This document shows, in pieces, positions 18,926-27,383 of a stretch of DNA of 64,000 nt; positions within the stretch are counted from its first letter, which is position 1; every line of letters starts with the position of its first letter. Source of the stretch: Hyphomicrobiaceae bacterium UBA7697 (lineage in GTDB: Bacteria > Pseudomonadota > Alphaproteobacteria > Rhizobiales > Methyloligellaceae); assembly GCA_002482645.1 (NCBI GenBank), contig DLGJ01000005.1:613437-677436 (forward strand), given 5' to 3'. Position numbers and translations under genes: made by a program. The notes beneath the pieces are model-generated. The model saw only the letters and a list, made by a program, of their open reading frames with translations, searched no databases and was not told the DNA's origin.

Positions 18926-18951
18926 ATGGGCAGGCGCTGGCGCCTGCCCAT
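18926..18951. terminator. Perfect hairpin between small secreted gene and cytochrome gene
   Basis: An 11-bp perfect inverted repeat (18926-18936 with 18941-18951) with a 4-base loop, 55 bases after the preceding stop and 60 before the cytochrome start. The downstream T content is low, so it may be a terminator or an mRNA processing signal. Confidence 0.5.
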
Positions 18952-19010
18952 CGTTCATGGGAAGGTCGTTCGGCTAGGCGCCCGCTGCAAGTCTGAGGAA
19001 CGGCGACACC

Positions 19011-21512
19011 GTGGACAGCCGACAGGAACGTTCTCCCGACGACACGCCTCGCAGCGGTGCGGCAAACAAGCGCACGGACCCCGTATCGGCCATGGCGAGT
19101 CCGCCAAGCTTGCCGCGGCGCTCCCGCCTGTTCCTCCTGATCGGTGTCGCCGCGCTCGCGGCGATGGCGGTTCTCGCCGCCGGTTTGATCTTGAACCTGC
19201 TTGTCTCGGGCGAGGCGATCCCGGCCACCCAGGCCGAGGATGCCGCCGGGACGAACGCGGGTGCGCCATCCCAAACATCGTCCGGAAAGCTGGCCTTCGT
19301 GGGCAGCGAAACCTGTATTTCGTGCCACCAGGATCAGGGAAAACTCTGGCATCCGTCGCAACACGCCCATGCCATGGCGCACGCCAACGCGGACACCGTG
19401 CTTGGCGACTTCGACGATGCGACGTTCGACTATTTCGGCGTGACGTCCCGTTTCTTCAAAAAAGACGGCAAATTCTACGTCGAGACGGACGGGCCGGACG
19501 GCGAGCTCGAGACATTCGAGGTCAAGTACACGTTCGGCCTCGATCCCTTGCAGCAATATCTCATCGCGTTTCCGGATGGGCGCGTGCAGGCGCTGACAGT
19601 TGCTTGGGATAGCCGCCCGGAATCGGAAGGCGGCCAGCGCTGGTTCCACCTCTATCCCAATGAGAAGATCGGTCACGACGATCCGCTGCACTGGACCAAG
19701 CTGAACCAGAACTGGAACTTCATGTGCGCGGAATGCCACTCGACCGGCGTCGCCAAGAACTACGATCCGGCCACGAAGCGCTATCGCACGACGTGGAAAG
19801 AGATCACGGTCGGCTGCGAAGCCTGCCATGGCGAAGGCTCCGCGCATGTGGCCTGGGCCAAGGAAGGAGGCTCCGCGAGCGCGGACGATAATGCGCTCGG
19901 CCTGCTGGCGCGCTTCAACGAGCGCTCCGGCATTTCCTGGTCGCTCGAACCGGAAACGAATCGGCCGCAGCGGAGCGCACCGCCGATGGCCGTGCGCAAG
20001 GAGGTCGAGATGTGCGGGCGCTGCCACGGGCGGCGCGGCATCATCTCAGAGGCGTTCGTTCCCGGCCGCTCCCTGTCGGACAGCCATCACGTCTCGCTGA
20101 TCTCGCGCGGGCTCTATCAGCCCGACGGGCAGATGCTCGACGAAGTCTATAATTACGGCTCGTTCAAACAGTCGAAAATGTTCGCGGCCGGCGTCACCTG
20201 CAGCGATTGCCACGACCCGCATAGCGCCAAGCTGCGTGCGCCGGGCGCGCAGGTCTGCACGCAGTGTCACGCGGGCAGCTACGAAGAGCCGGGCCACACG
20301 CACCACGAGGGCGCGAACGCGCCGGATTGCATCGCGTGCCACATGCCGGCGCGGACGTTCATGGTCGTCGACGCGCGCCACGACCATTCGTTCCGCGTGC
20401 CGAGACCGGATTTGTCCGTGACGCTGGGTGTGAACAATGCCTGCACCGATTGCCATTCGGACAAGACGGCGGAGTGGGCCGCAAGCGCCATCGAAAAATG
20501 GTACGGGCCAGAGCGCAAAGGCTATCAGACCTTCGGCCCTGCTTTTCATGCGGCTTGGTCGGACGCCCCGGACGCCGCCGCGCTGCTGGCCGCGGTCGCG
20601 GAAAACGAGGATACGCCGGCCTTCGTTCGCGCGAGTGCGCTGGAGGAATTGACGGCCTATCCCTCGGTGCGGACGGCAAATGCCGTGCGCGAAGGCTTGA
20701 GCGATCCGGATCCTTTGGTCCGGCTCGCCGCGCTCGATCACCTCGAGACGGCGACCGGCGAGCAGCTGTGGCCGCTCGTTGCGCCGCTTCTCGACGATCC
20801 CGTCCGCGGCGTCAGGATCGAGGCGGCGTTCCTGCTTGCGGGCACACCCGCCGGGACACTCTCCGCTGCCGACCGCGAACGTCTCGAGAAGGCCGAGACG
20901 GAGTTCGTCGCGGCGCAAATGCTGAACGCGGACCGGCCCGAATCTCAATCGCTCCTGGCGCGCTATTATGTTCGAAAGGGCGCGCTCGATAAGGCGGAGG
21001 CGGCGTACAAGACGGCGCTTGAGCTCAGTCCGCATTTCACGCCTTCGGCGGTCAATCTCGCCGATCTCTATCGTCAACAAGGCCGCGACGGCGAGGGCAT
21101 CGCTGTCTTGCGAGAAGCCATTCAGCTCTCGCCGAACGATGCGGGCCTGTATCACGCCTTGGGGTTGGCGCTCGTCCGGGCCAAGAAGCAAGACGAAGGG
21201 GTCGCGGCGCTTGGGCGCGCGGCCGAGCTGCAGCCGGATCGCGTCCGTTATGTCTATGTGTACGGCGTCGGCCTCGATTCGATTGGAAAGCACGGCGAGG
21301 CCATCGCGGTGCTCAAGGGCGCGTTGGATTCTCATCCCGGCAACCGGGAGATTCTGACGGCGCTGGTGAACTTCGCCCAGGCGCAAGGAGACCTGAAGGC
21401 CGCCTTGGATTACGCGCAGCTTCTGGCCAAGGCCGATCCCGCCGATCCGAACGTCAAGCAGTTGATCGAAGCCCTGACCAACCAGGTCATGCAGAAGCGG
21501 GGCGCGCCATAA
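19011..21512 (+). CDS. Membrane-anchored octaheme c-type cytochrome with HEAT and TPR repeats
   Basis: Protein of 833 residues with one N-terminal transmembrane helix (about 40-65) and a large periplasmic region. Eight CXXCH heme sites are visible, at about residues 102, 239, 269, 335, 397, 416, 440 and 478: CISCH, CAECH, CEACH, CGRCH, CSDCH, CTQCH, CIACH and CTDCH. The layout resembles the cytochrome c554-type multiheme family. After the hemes comes a HEAT-like helical repeat region (about 545-620) and then tetratricopeptide repeats (about 640-815). Start GTG at 19011 has GAGGAA 12 bases upstream; ATG at 19092 is an alternative. A combined electron-transfer and protein-binding platform is implied; the electron partner and substrate are unknown. 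Confidence 0.88.
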   Translation: MDSRQERSPDDTPRSGAANKRTDPVSAMASPPSLPRRSRLFLLIGVAALAAMAVLAAGLILNLLVSGEAIPATQAEDAAGTNAGAPSQTSSGKLAFVGSETCISCHQDQGKLWHPSQHAHAMAHANADTVLGDFDDATFDYFGVTSRFFKKDGKFYVETDGPDGELETFEVKYTFGLDPLQQYLIAFPDGRVQALTVAWDSRPESEGGQRWFHLYPNEKIGHDDPLHWTKLNQNWNFMCAECHSTGVAKNYDPATKRYRTTWKEITVGCEACHGEGSAHVAWAKEGGSASADDNALGLLARFNERSGISWSLEPETNRPQRSAPPMAVRKEVEMCGRCHGRRGIISEAFVPGRSLSDSHHVSLISRGLYQPDGQMLDEVYNYGSFKQSKMFAAGVTCSDCHDPHSAKLRAPGAQVCTQCHAGSYEEPGHTHHEGANAPDCIACHMPARTFMVVDARHDHSFRVPRPDLSVTLGVNNACTDCHSDKTAEWAASAIEKWYGPERKGYQTFGPAFHAAWSDAPDAAALLAAVAENEDTPAFVRASALEELTAYPSVRTANAVREGLSDPDPLVRLAALDHLETATGEQLWPLVAPLLDDPVRGVRIEAAFLLAGTPAGTLSAADRERLEKAETEFVAAQMLNADRPESQSLLARYYVRKGALDKAEAAYKTALELSPHFTPSAVNLADLYRQQGRDGEGIAVLREAIQLSPNDAGLYHALGLALVRAKKQDEGVAALGRAAELQPDRVRYVYVYGVGLDSIGKHGEAIAVLKGALDSHPGNREILTALVNFAQAQGDLKAALDYAQLLAKADPADPNVKQLIEALTNQVMQKRGAP

Positions 21513-21626
21513 GGTTCACAGGCCGTGCGCGGACAAGATCAGAGGTCTGTGAACGAGGACGTGCCGGCAACGCGGTATCGCGCGTGAGAGTGCGTCAACG
21601 CGTATTGCCGGACGCTCCCGCGAGGT

Positions 21627-21929
21627 TTAGCGGAAATACGGACCCGAACGCCAAGCCGGGGTCGGCTGGCTGATACCGGGGGCCGGGATGGCGATGCCGT
21701 TGCCGTAGTCCGACACGAACCCGCTCGAGTCGCCGCCATTGGCGAACGGCATGGCAAGGGAGCTGCCTTCGAACTGGGGCAGCGTATAGGACGAAGTGAG
21801 GCCAAGCTGCTCCGCTGCGCTCTTCGGAATTTCGGCATTTTCGCCCTGAATTTCAAAAGCTTGCGCGCTGAGCGGCGCCAAAGCCAAGCTCGAAGCGGCG
21901 CAAAGCGCAAGGTAGAATGCGCGCATCAT
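21627..21929 (-). CDS. Small secreted protein of unknown function
   Basis: Protein of 100 residues with a signal peptide (MMRAFYLALCAASSLALAPL, cleavage near AQA-FE). The mature part of about 76 residues is rich in Gly, Ser and Pro, with no cysteine and no recognised domain; it ends WRSGPYFR. Two ATGs lie together (21929 and 21926) after GAGGGAC. It converges with the cytochrome gene. I do not recognise the family. Low complexity suggests a flexible or surface-associated peptide. Confidence 0.6.
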   Translation of the reverse strand: MMRAFYLALCAASSLALAPLSAQAFEIQGENAEIPKSAAEQLGLTSSYTLPQFEGSSLAMPFANGGDSSGFVSDYGNGIAIPAPGISQPTPAWRSGPYFR

Positions 21930-22159
21930 GTCGTCCCTCTAGAGGCGATGTTCCGTCTCATGTCCGCCGGCCCAGGCCTTTTTTCCGCTGGCGGATGCCC
22001 AATTCTAACGTGATTTGGAAGCGCGCGCCAGCCGTCGGCGTCGCGTTCTGCGCATCGTGATCCGGCGCGTGGCCGGAGCGCAACAAGCCGATTGCGGCCA
22101 TGAAACCAAGCCCTACGGCGAAATTGCGGCGCGCCGCGCGACCGGCTAAAGCATGACCC

Positions 22160-23302
22160 ATGGCGCCGCGCATTCTCTATGTCGTTACCGAAGATTGGTA
22201 TTTCCTGTCCCACCGCCTGCCCATGGCCCGCGCGGCCAAGGAGGCGGGCTACGAGGTGCATGTCGCCGCGCGCATGACCGGCGGCCTCGCCGCCATCGAG
22301 CGCGAAGGCTTCGTCCCCCATCCGCTGAAATGGAGCCGGGGGAGCATTTCGGCCCGTGACAGCCTAGCCGCCGTGCTTCAACTCCGCGCTCTGTTTCGCG
22401 AGGTCAAACCGGCCCTCGTGCACAACGTCGCTCTGAAGCCCGTTCTGCTCGGCACGATGGCCGGACTCGGCATGAACGACATCGCCATCGTCAACAGCCT
22501 GACCGGCATGGGAGCACTGTTTGTCGATGGCGGCGGTGCGAGCCAGCTCACGCGGAAGCTCGTGGTGCTGGCGTTGAGCCGGCTGTTGCGGCGCGCCCGG
22601 TCGGTGACGGTCGTGCAGAACCCGGAGGACCGGGACTTCGTGGCCGGGCTCGGCGTGCCCGGCGAAGCGATCACGATCATCGCGGGTTCTGGCGTGGACA
22701 TCGAGAAGTACGAGCCCCTGCCGGAGCCGGCCGGCAAGGTGACGGCGGCCTTTGTCGGCCGCATGCTTCACCACAAGGGCGTGCTCACGCTGATCGAAGC
22801 ATACCGCCGCGCGACGGATGGCGGCGCGGACGAAGGCGCGCCTGAATTCCATCTCCTGCTCGCGGGCGATTGCGATCCGGAGAACCCCGGTTCCCTCGCG
22901 CCGGAGCAGCTCAGAGAGTTCGCGTCCGCGTACGGGATCGACTGGCTCGGCCATGTGGGAGACGTGCGCGAGGTCTGGAAACGGGCGCATTTCGCCGTGC
23001 AGCCGTCCCGTGGTGGTGAGGGCCTGCCCAAGAGCTTGCTGGAGGCGGCGGCGTGCGGGCGCTCCATGGTCGCCACGGATGTGCCGGGCTGCCGGGAAAT
23101 CGCGATTCCTGCCGAGACCGGCATCCTCGTTCCGATCGACGACGCCGGCGCCCTTGCAAAGGCGATGCAGGACCTCGCGCGCGATGCCGAGCGCCGGAAG
23201 CGCTACGGCGCCGAGGCGCGGCGGCTCACCGAGGAGAAGTTCTCGTCGATCGCGATCGGCCAGGAGACGGCCGCGCTCTACGGGCGGTTGATCGCGCGTT
23301 AG
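22160..23302 (+). CDS. Glycosyltransferase family 4
   Basis: Cytoplasmic sugar transferase of 380 residues with the two-domain GT-B fold. The N-terminal acceptor domain opens with ILYVVTEDWYFLSHRLPMA. The linker to the donor domain contains IIAGSGVDIEKY, and the C-terminal half carries FVGRMLHHKGVLTLIEAYRR. The nucleotide-sugar site is PSRGGEGLPKSLLEAAACG, which holds the retaining GT4 signature E-x7-E in slightly altered form. It is convergent with the epimerase gene, their ends overlapping by 4 bases. Together with that epimerase, the WecA-like transferase and the WbpM-like dehydratase, it probably builds an O-antigen or exopolysaccharide unit. Donor and acceptor are not deducible. Confidence 0.9.
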   Translation: MAPRILYVVTEDWYFLSHRLPMARAAKEAGYEVHVAARMTGGLAAIEREGFVPHPLKWSRGSISARDSLAAVLQLRALFREVKPALVHNVALKPVLLGTMAGLGMNDIAIVNSLTGMGALFVDGGGASQLTRKLVVLALSRLLRRARSVTVVQNPEDRDFVAGLGVPGEAITIIAGSGVDIEKYEPLPEPAGKVTAAFVGRMLHHKGVLTLIEAYRRATDGGADEGAPEFHLLLAGDCDPENPGSLAPEQLREFASAYGIDWLGHVGDVREVWKRAHFAVQPSRGGEGLPKSLLEAAACGRSMVATDVPGCREIAIPAETGILVPIDDAGALAKAMQDLARDAERRKRYGAEARRLTEEKFSSIAIGQETAALYGRLIAR

Positions 23303-24231
23303 GACGCGGGACGCGCGCCGGACCGCATCATCCGCACGATGCCGTCACGACTTTCGATTTCGGGACGCCACCCGGTCGCCATCAGCTTCGACGGATCGAT
23401 CTCGAACGCGCCGCACACGCGCTCCCAATCGGCTTCCCGTCCGAACGACTTCATCAGCCGCCGGATCGCGCCTTGCGGCATCTTCACGAGGTGCGGCGGG
23501 CGCCCCAGCCCTTCGCGCATGACGCTCACGAGATCGGCGACGCTGATGGGCGTGGCATCCGCCACGAGGTAGGTCTCGTTGCACGTGTCCCCCGACCGGA
23601 GGACATGGGCGACGGCGGAAACGAGATTGTCGATCGACAGTAGCGACCGGCGGTTCGCGAGCCCGCCGAAGGGCAAGGGCATCGGCGTTTTGGCGATGGT
23701 GGCGAGCGCCGCGATATTGCCTTTGACGCCCGGCCCGTAGACCACCGCGGGTCGGAGCACCGTGAACTCCACACCGCTGGCGGCAAGGAGGCGCTCCGCC
23801 TCGAGCTTGGTCCGCCCATAGATCTCGGTCGGCTCGGGCGTATCCGCTTCGGTGATCGCCGTGTCGGACGACAGCCCGGCCTGGGCCCGCACGGACGACA
23901 TCAGGACGAAGCGGCCGATCCGGCCTTTGGCTTGGCCAGCGAGCTCGGCCACCGCGTCGGTGTTGATCCGCGTATAGACGTCGTCGGGGAGGGCGCCGGG
24001 CGCATGAGCGATGCCGGCGAGATGGACGACATGACCGGCGCCATCGAGCGCCGCCGTCCAATCGGCCGGGCGGGCAAGATCGGGCATCGCGACAGGCTCG
24101 ATATTGGGACCTCGCGCAATTCGAGAAGGATCGCGCGCCGCGGCCCGCACCGTAAACCCCGCCCTGGCCAGGGCCGGGACGAGGCTCTGGCCGATAAAGC
24201 CGGTGGCGCCGGTGACGAGGATGCACGTCAT
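23299..24231 (-). CDS. NAD-dependent sugar epimerase/dehydratase
   Basis: Extended short-chain dehydrogenase of 310 residues. Rossmann motif TGATGFIG at residues 7-14, HLAGIAHAP loop, catalytic YGRTKLEAE (Tyr-x3-Lys) and LRPAVVYGPGVKGN all fit the UDP-sugar 4-epimerase/reductase group (WbpV/WbpK-like) that makes UDP-GalNAc, UDP-QuiNAc or UDP-FucNAc. The ATG at 24231 lies only 3 bases after the stop of the upstream transferase gene, so translation is coupled in an operon of three (dehydratase, transferase, epimerase). The product sugar is likely to be the one attached by the initiating transferase, as in Pseudomonas wbpVLM; this link is inferred from gene order. Confidence 0.88.
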   Translation of the reverse strand: MTCILVTGATGFIGQSLVPALARAGFTVRAAARDPSRIARGPNIEPVAMPDLARPADWTAALDGAGHVVHLAGIAHAPGALPDDVYTRINTDAVAELAGQAKGRIGRFVLMSSVRAQAGLSSDTAITEADTPEPTEIYGRTKLEAERLLAASGVEFTVLRPAVVYGPGVKGNIAALATIAKTPMPLPFGGLANRRSLLSIDNLVSAVAHVLRSGDTCNETYLVADATPISVADLVSVMREGLGRPPHLVKMPQGAIRRLMKSFGREADWERVCGAFEIDPSKLMATGWRPEIESRDGIVRMMRSGARPAS

Positions 24232-24234
24232 CGT

Positions 24235-25242
24235 TCAGCGCCCCCGCGCGAAACGGGTCAGCACGAAGGCAACGCCGCCGGTTCCGAGCGCCAGGGCCGC
24301 GAAATCGACGGTCAGCGAGCGCGCGAGAGCGGCCGCGACGGCCAATACCATAAGCCAGGAGCACAGCAGGAAGACCCGCGCCGTGACATCCGGCACGCGG
24401 AAGCCGCCCGACACGGCGCGTTGATAGAAATGCGAGCGGTGCGCGGAAAGCACCTGTTCGCCGTTGCGCCAGCGCCGGAAGAAGGTGAGGGCGCTGTCGG
24501 TCAGCGTGTACAGCGCGAGCAAGAGGGCCGAGACGAGATGGGCCTCGGCAACCCAGATCAGCATATAGGCCAGGAGCAATCCGACCGGCAGACTGCCGGA
24601 GTCGCCCAAGAAGATGCAGGCCGGATGCTTGTTGAACACGGCGAAGCCGAGCATCGCGCCAAGAAGGGCAAGCGCGAGAAGGCCGATTCCGGGCGGGACG
24701 ATGCCGAGCCAGCACAGCACCGCCACCCCGAGCGTCATCGGCACAACTTGCGCCACGGTCATCCAATCGAGACCGTCGAGGAAGTTGACCACGTTCACGA
24801 AGCCGACGATCCCCAGCGCTAGCAGGATGCGTTCGACCCCGAGCGGCAGGATTCCAGGCAGGACCTGGAAGTCTTGCGGCAGAGCCAGGACCAGCCCGAG
24901 GGCGACGGCGCCTTGAACCAGAAGACGCCAGGACACGGAGAGCGAATAAGCATCGTCCAGCCCGCCGAGAACCGTCAGGACCGCGGCGCCCACGAGAACG
25001 GGAACGAAGCCGGGTTCGGGCACCAGCTTCCAAATGAGGATCGCGCCGCAGACGGCGAAGACCGCCGCCATGACGCCGAACCCCGCGCCTTCCGGCGTCG
25101 CCGTGGCGTGAGAGGAGCGTTCGTTCGGATGCGCCATCAAATGGCGGATGAGGAGCGGCCTCAGCAGATAAATCAGGACCGCGCTCAAAATCGCGCTTGC
25201 GCCCAACACGGCGGCACTGCAAACGAAATCGGCCTGGTGCAT
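24235..25242 (-). CDS. Undecaprenyl-phosphate sugar-1-phosphate transferase (WecA/WbpL-like)
   Basis: Polytopic inner-membrane enzyme (335 residues, about ten hydrophobic segments) of the MraY/WecA superfamily. It starts a lipid-linked glycan by moving a sugar-1-phosphate to undecaprenyl phosphate. Conserved cytoplasmic loops are present: PNERSSHATATPEGAG near residue 38, the Mg site GGLDDAYSLS near 93, NFLDGLD near 153, FLGDSGS near 212, and HRSHFYQRA near 269 for sugar recognition. It is the middle gene of the three-gene operon, 4 bases after the dehydratase. WbpL-type enzymes use FucNAc or QuiNAc, which matches the neighbouring genes. Confidence 0.9.
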   Translation of the reverse strand: MHQADFVCSAAVLGASAILSAVLIYLLRPLLIRHLMAHPNERSSHATATPEGAGFGVMAAVFAVCGAILIWKLVPEPGFVPVLVGAAVLTVLGGLDDAYSLSVSWRLLVQGAVALGLVLALPQDFQVLPGILPLGVERILLALGIVGFVNVVNFLDGLDWMTVAQVVPMTLGVAVLCWLGIVPPGIGLLALALLGAMLGFAVFNKHPACIFLGDSGSLPVGLLLAYMLIWVAEAHLVSALLLALYTLTDSALTFFRRWRNGEQVLSAHRSHFYQRAVSGGFRVPDVTARVFLLCSWLMVLAVAAALARSLTVDFAALALGTGGVAFVLTRFARGR

Positions 25243-25246
25243 GGGG

Positions 25247-27211
25247 TCAGTGCAAGGTTTGCGACTGCGGTTCCCAGTCGTCCGTTCCGGGCGCGAGGGC
25301 CTGCGCGGTCGCCGATGGCGCGTAGCCCTCGACGGTGGCCCGCAACATCTCCTGAAGCTCCGCCAGATCGTTCTTCGAAATAGCCCGTTCGAACCGCTTG
25401 AGCGCGGCGATCAGGACGTCGTAGGCGAGAACCGGCTCCGAAGTCTTGAAAATCCTCGGATGGTTCGTGCCCGTCGCGTTCTCGCCGATCAGCAGTTCCT
25501 CGTAGAGCTTTTCGCCTGGGCGCAGTCCGCAATACGCGATCTCGACATCGCCCTCCGGATTGGCTTCGTCCCGCACTTCGAGACCCGAAAGGCGGATCAT
25601 GGTGCGGGCCAAATCGTCGATCTTCACCGGCGTTCCCATCTCCAAGACGAAGACCTCCCCGCCTTCCGCCATCGCTCCGGCCTGGATGACGAGTTGCGCG
25701 GCCTCCGGGATCGACATGAAATAGCGGATGACTTCCGGATGGGTCACGGTGACGGGGCCGCCCGCCTTGATCTGGTTGCGGAACAGCCGGACCACCGACC
25801 CGGACGAATCCAGGACGTTGCCGAAGCGCACCATCGTGAAGACCGTTTTGCGCGGATCTTCCGCCATGGCTTGCAGGACGAGCTCGGCGAGGCGCTTGCT
25901 CGCGCCCATGACGTTGGTCGGCCGCACGGCTTTGTCGCTGGAAATCAGCACGAAGCGCTCGACGCCGGCGTCCCGCGCCGCTTCGGCCGCGACGAGCGTT
26001 CCGAACGTGTTGTTCTGAAGGCCGACGGACGGGTTCACCTCGACGATCGGCACATGCTTGTACGCGGCGGCATGATAGACGACCTCGACGCCATGCTGCT
26101 CGATCGTCCGCCGGACAAGGGTGCGGTCGAGGACCGACCCCAGAACCTGAACGATCTCGGTCTCCTGCGCCGCGCCGCCGTTCTCAAGGCGCATCCGCCG
26201 CTGCACCTCGGCGATCTCCAGAGCGATTTCGTAGAGGGCGGGCTCGGACACATCGAACAGGACGAGCGCCTTCGGACCGAGACGCAGCAACTGGCGCGTC
26301 AGCTCCGAGCCGATCGAGCCGCCGGCGCCCGTGATCAAGACCGCCTTGCCTTGCACCTGCGACGACAGCAGCTCCTTGTCCGGCGTGACGGGGTCGCGGC
26401 CCAGGAGGTCTTCGACATCGATGAGCCGGAGATCGCTGACCTCGACACGGCCGGCGGCGATCTCCTCCAAAGCGGGCAAGGTCTTCACCACCACGGGGAA
26501 GGCCTCGAGCGCCTTGAGCGCGACCCGGCGTTCGCCTCGAAGCGCCGAAGGGGTGGCCAGAAGGACCTCGTCGACCTTCTCATCGGCGATGACTTTGCCG
26601 ATCTTCTCCGGCCGGATGACTTTCACCCCATGCACGACCTGCCCGGCCAGCGAAGCGTCGGAATCGATGAAGGCGACCGTGCGATACGTTCCCGTGTCGT
26701 TGAGCGCGCGCAGCAACTGAATGCCCACGGGCCCGGCGCCGTAGATGATGACGTTCTTCCTTGCGTCGGAGCGGACCGGCTCGAACTGAGGCGCCGACTT
26801 GAGCAACATCGCGCCGGCCCACTGACGGCTCAAGCGGATGAGACCGGCGGCGACCAAGGCATAGATGACGACGACGGACCGCGGTTGTCCTTGGATGCCG
26901 CTCATGAGGACCACCAGCGCCCAAAGCACCGCGGCGATGATCACGGCGATGTAGATTTGCGTCGTGCCGGAGGGGCCGATGAAGCGCGTGACGAGCTTGT
27001 AGAGACCGCGCCAATAGAAAACGAAAACGCCGATGATGGGCGCCGCCAGCATCAGCAAGAAAATCGGCCAGGTCTCGGGAATGTAGAGGCGGCTGAGGCG
27101 CAAGGAATACGCGGCCCACAACGCGATGCCGAGCATCGCGAAGTCGTTCGCGATGAGGAGCATCCGCTTGAACCAGCGGGGGCGTTCGATCAGCCAGACG
27201 GCGAAGTTCAT
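25247..27211 (-). CDS. Membrane-bound UDP-sugar 4,6-dehydratase (WbpM/CapD-like)
   Basis: Protein of 654 residues with four transmembrane helices in the first 140 residues, a CoA-binding-like Rossmann domain (NVIIYGAGPVGIQLL, about 172) and a C-terminal dehydratase domain. That domain has TGAGGSIGSELTRQLL (about 295-310) and catalytic ISSDKAVRPTNVMGASKR, where Met replaces the usual Tyr, as in WbpM. The expected reaction is conversion of UDP-GlcNAc to the 4-keto-6-deoxy sugar, the first step to QuiNAc/FucNAc. It heads the operon that continues with the transferase and the epimerase. The 172-base gap to the divergent TRAP gene must hold its promoter. Confidence 0.92.
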   Translation of the reverse strand: MNFAVWLIERPRWFKRMLLIANDFAMLGIALWAAYSLRLSRLYIPETWPIFLLMLAAPIIGVFVFYWRGLYKLVTRFIGPSGTTQIYIAVIIAAVLWALVVLMSGIQGQPRSVVVIYALVAAGLIRLSRQWAGAMLLKSAPQFEPVRSDARKNVIIYGAGPVGIQLLRALNDTGTYRTVAFIDSDASLAGQVVHGVKVIRPEKIGKVIADEKVDEVLLATPSALRGERRVALKALEAFPVVVKTLPALEEIAAGRVEVSDLRLIDVEDLLGRDPVTPDKELLSSQVQGKAVLITGAGGSIGSELTRQLLRLGPKALVLFDVSEPALYEIALEIAEVQRRMRLENGGAAQETEIVQVLGSVLDRTLVRRTIEQHGVEVVYHAAAYKHVPIVEVNPSVGLQNNTFGTLVAAEAARDAGVERFVLISSDKAVRPTNVMGASKRLAELVLQAMAEDPRKTVFTMVRFGNVLDSSGSVVRLFRNQIKAGGPVTVTHPEVIRYFMSIPEAAQLVIQAGAMAEGGEVFVLEMGTPVKIDDLARTMIRLSGLEVRDEANPEGDVEIAYCGLRPGEKLYEELLIGENATGTNHPRIFKTSEPVLAYDVLIAALKRFERAISKNDLAELQEMLRATVEGYAPSATAQALAPGTDDWEPQSQTLH

Positions 27212-27383
27212 TGAGCCCGTCCACGTACCAGACTTCGATCAGTCTAGCCTAAGAACTCGACGCGTGTTGGAAAGTTGGCCGAACCATAGCGGAAGCCCAA
27301 TCCAAACGGAAGCAACGGGTTGAGCTCGTCTGATCTTCCGTTCAAGCTCCGCGCCGGACAGGAGATGCTGGCGGCGATTCGCG

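Noticed and set aside
21958..22161. Minus-strand frame of about 68 codons with one hydrophobic stretch, divergent from the GT4 gene
   Set aside because: Its start would overlap the start of the glycosyltransferase gene, no ribosome binding site is seen, and the rest is Arg-rich; not strong enough to call.
25241..27214. 657-codon plus-strand frame opposite the WbpM-like gene
   Set aside because: Covers exactly the dehydratase gene in antisense and has no recognisable domain, whereas the minus-strand frame has clear Rossmann and catalytic motifs.
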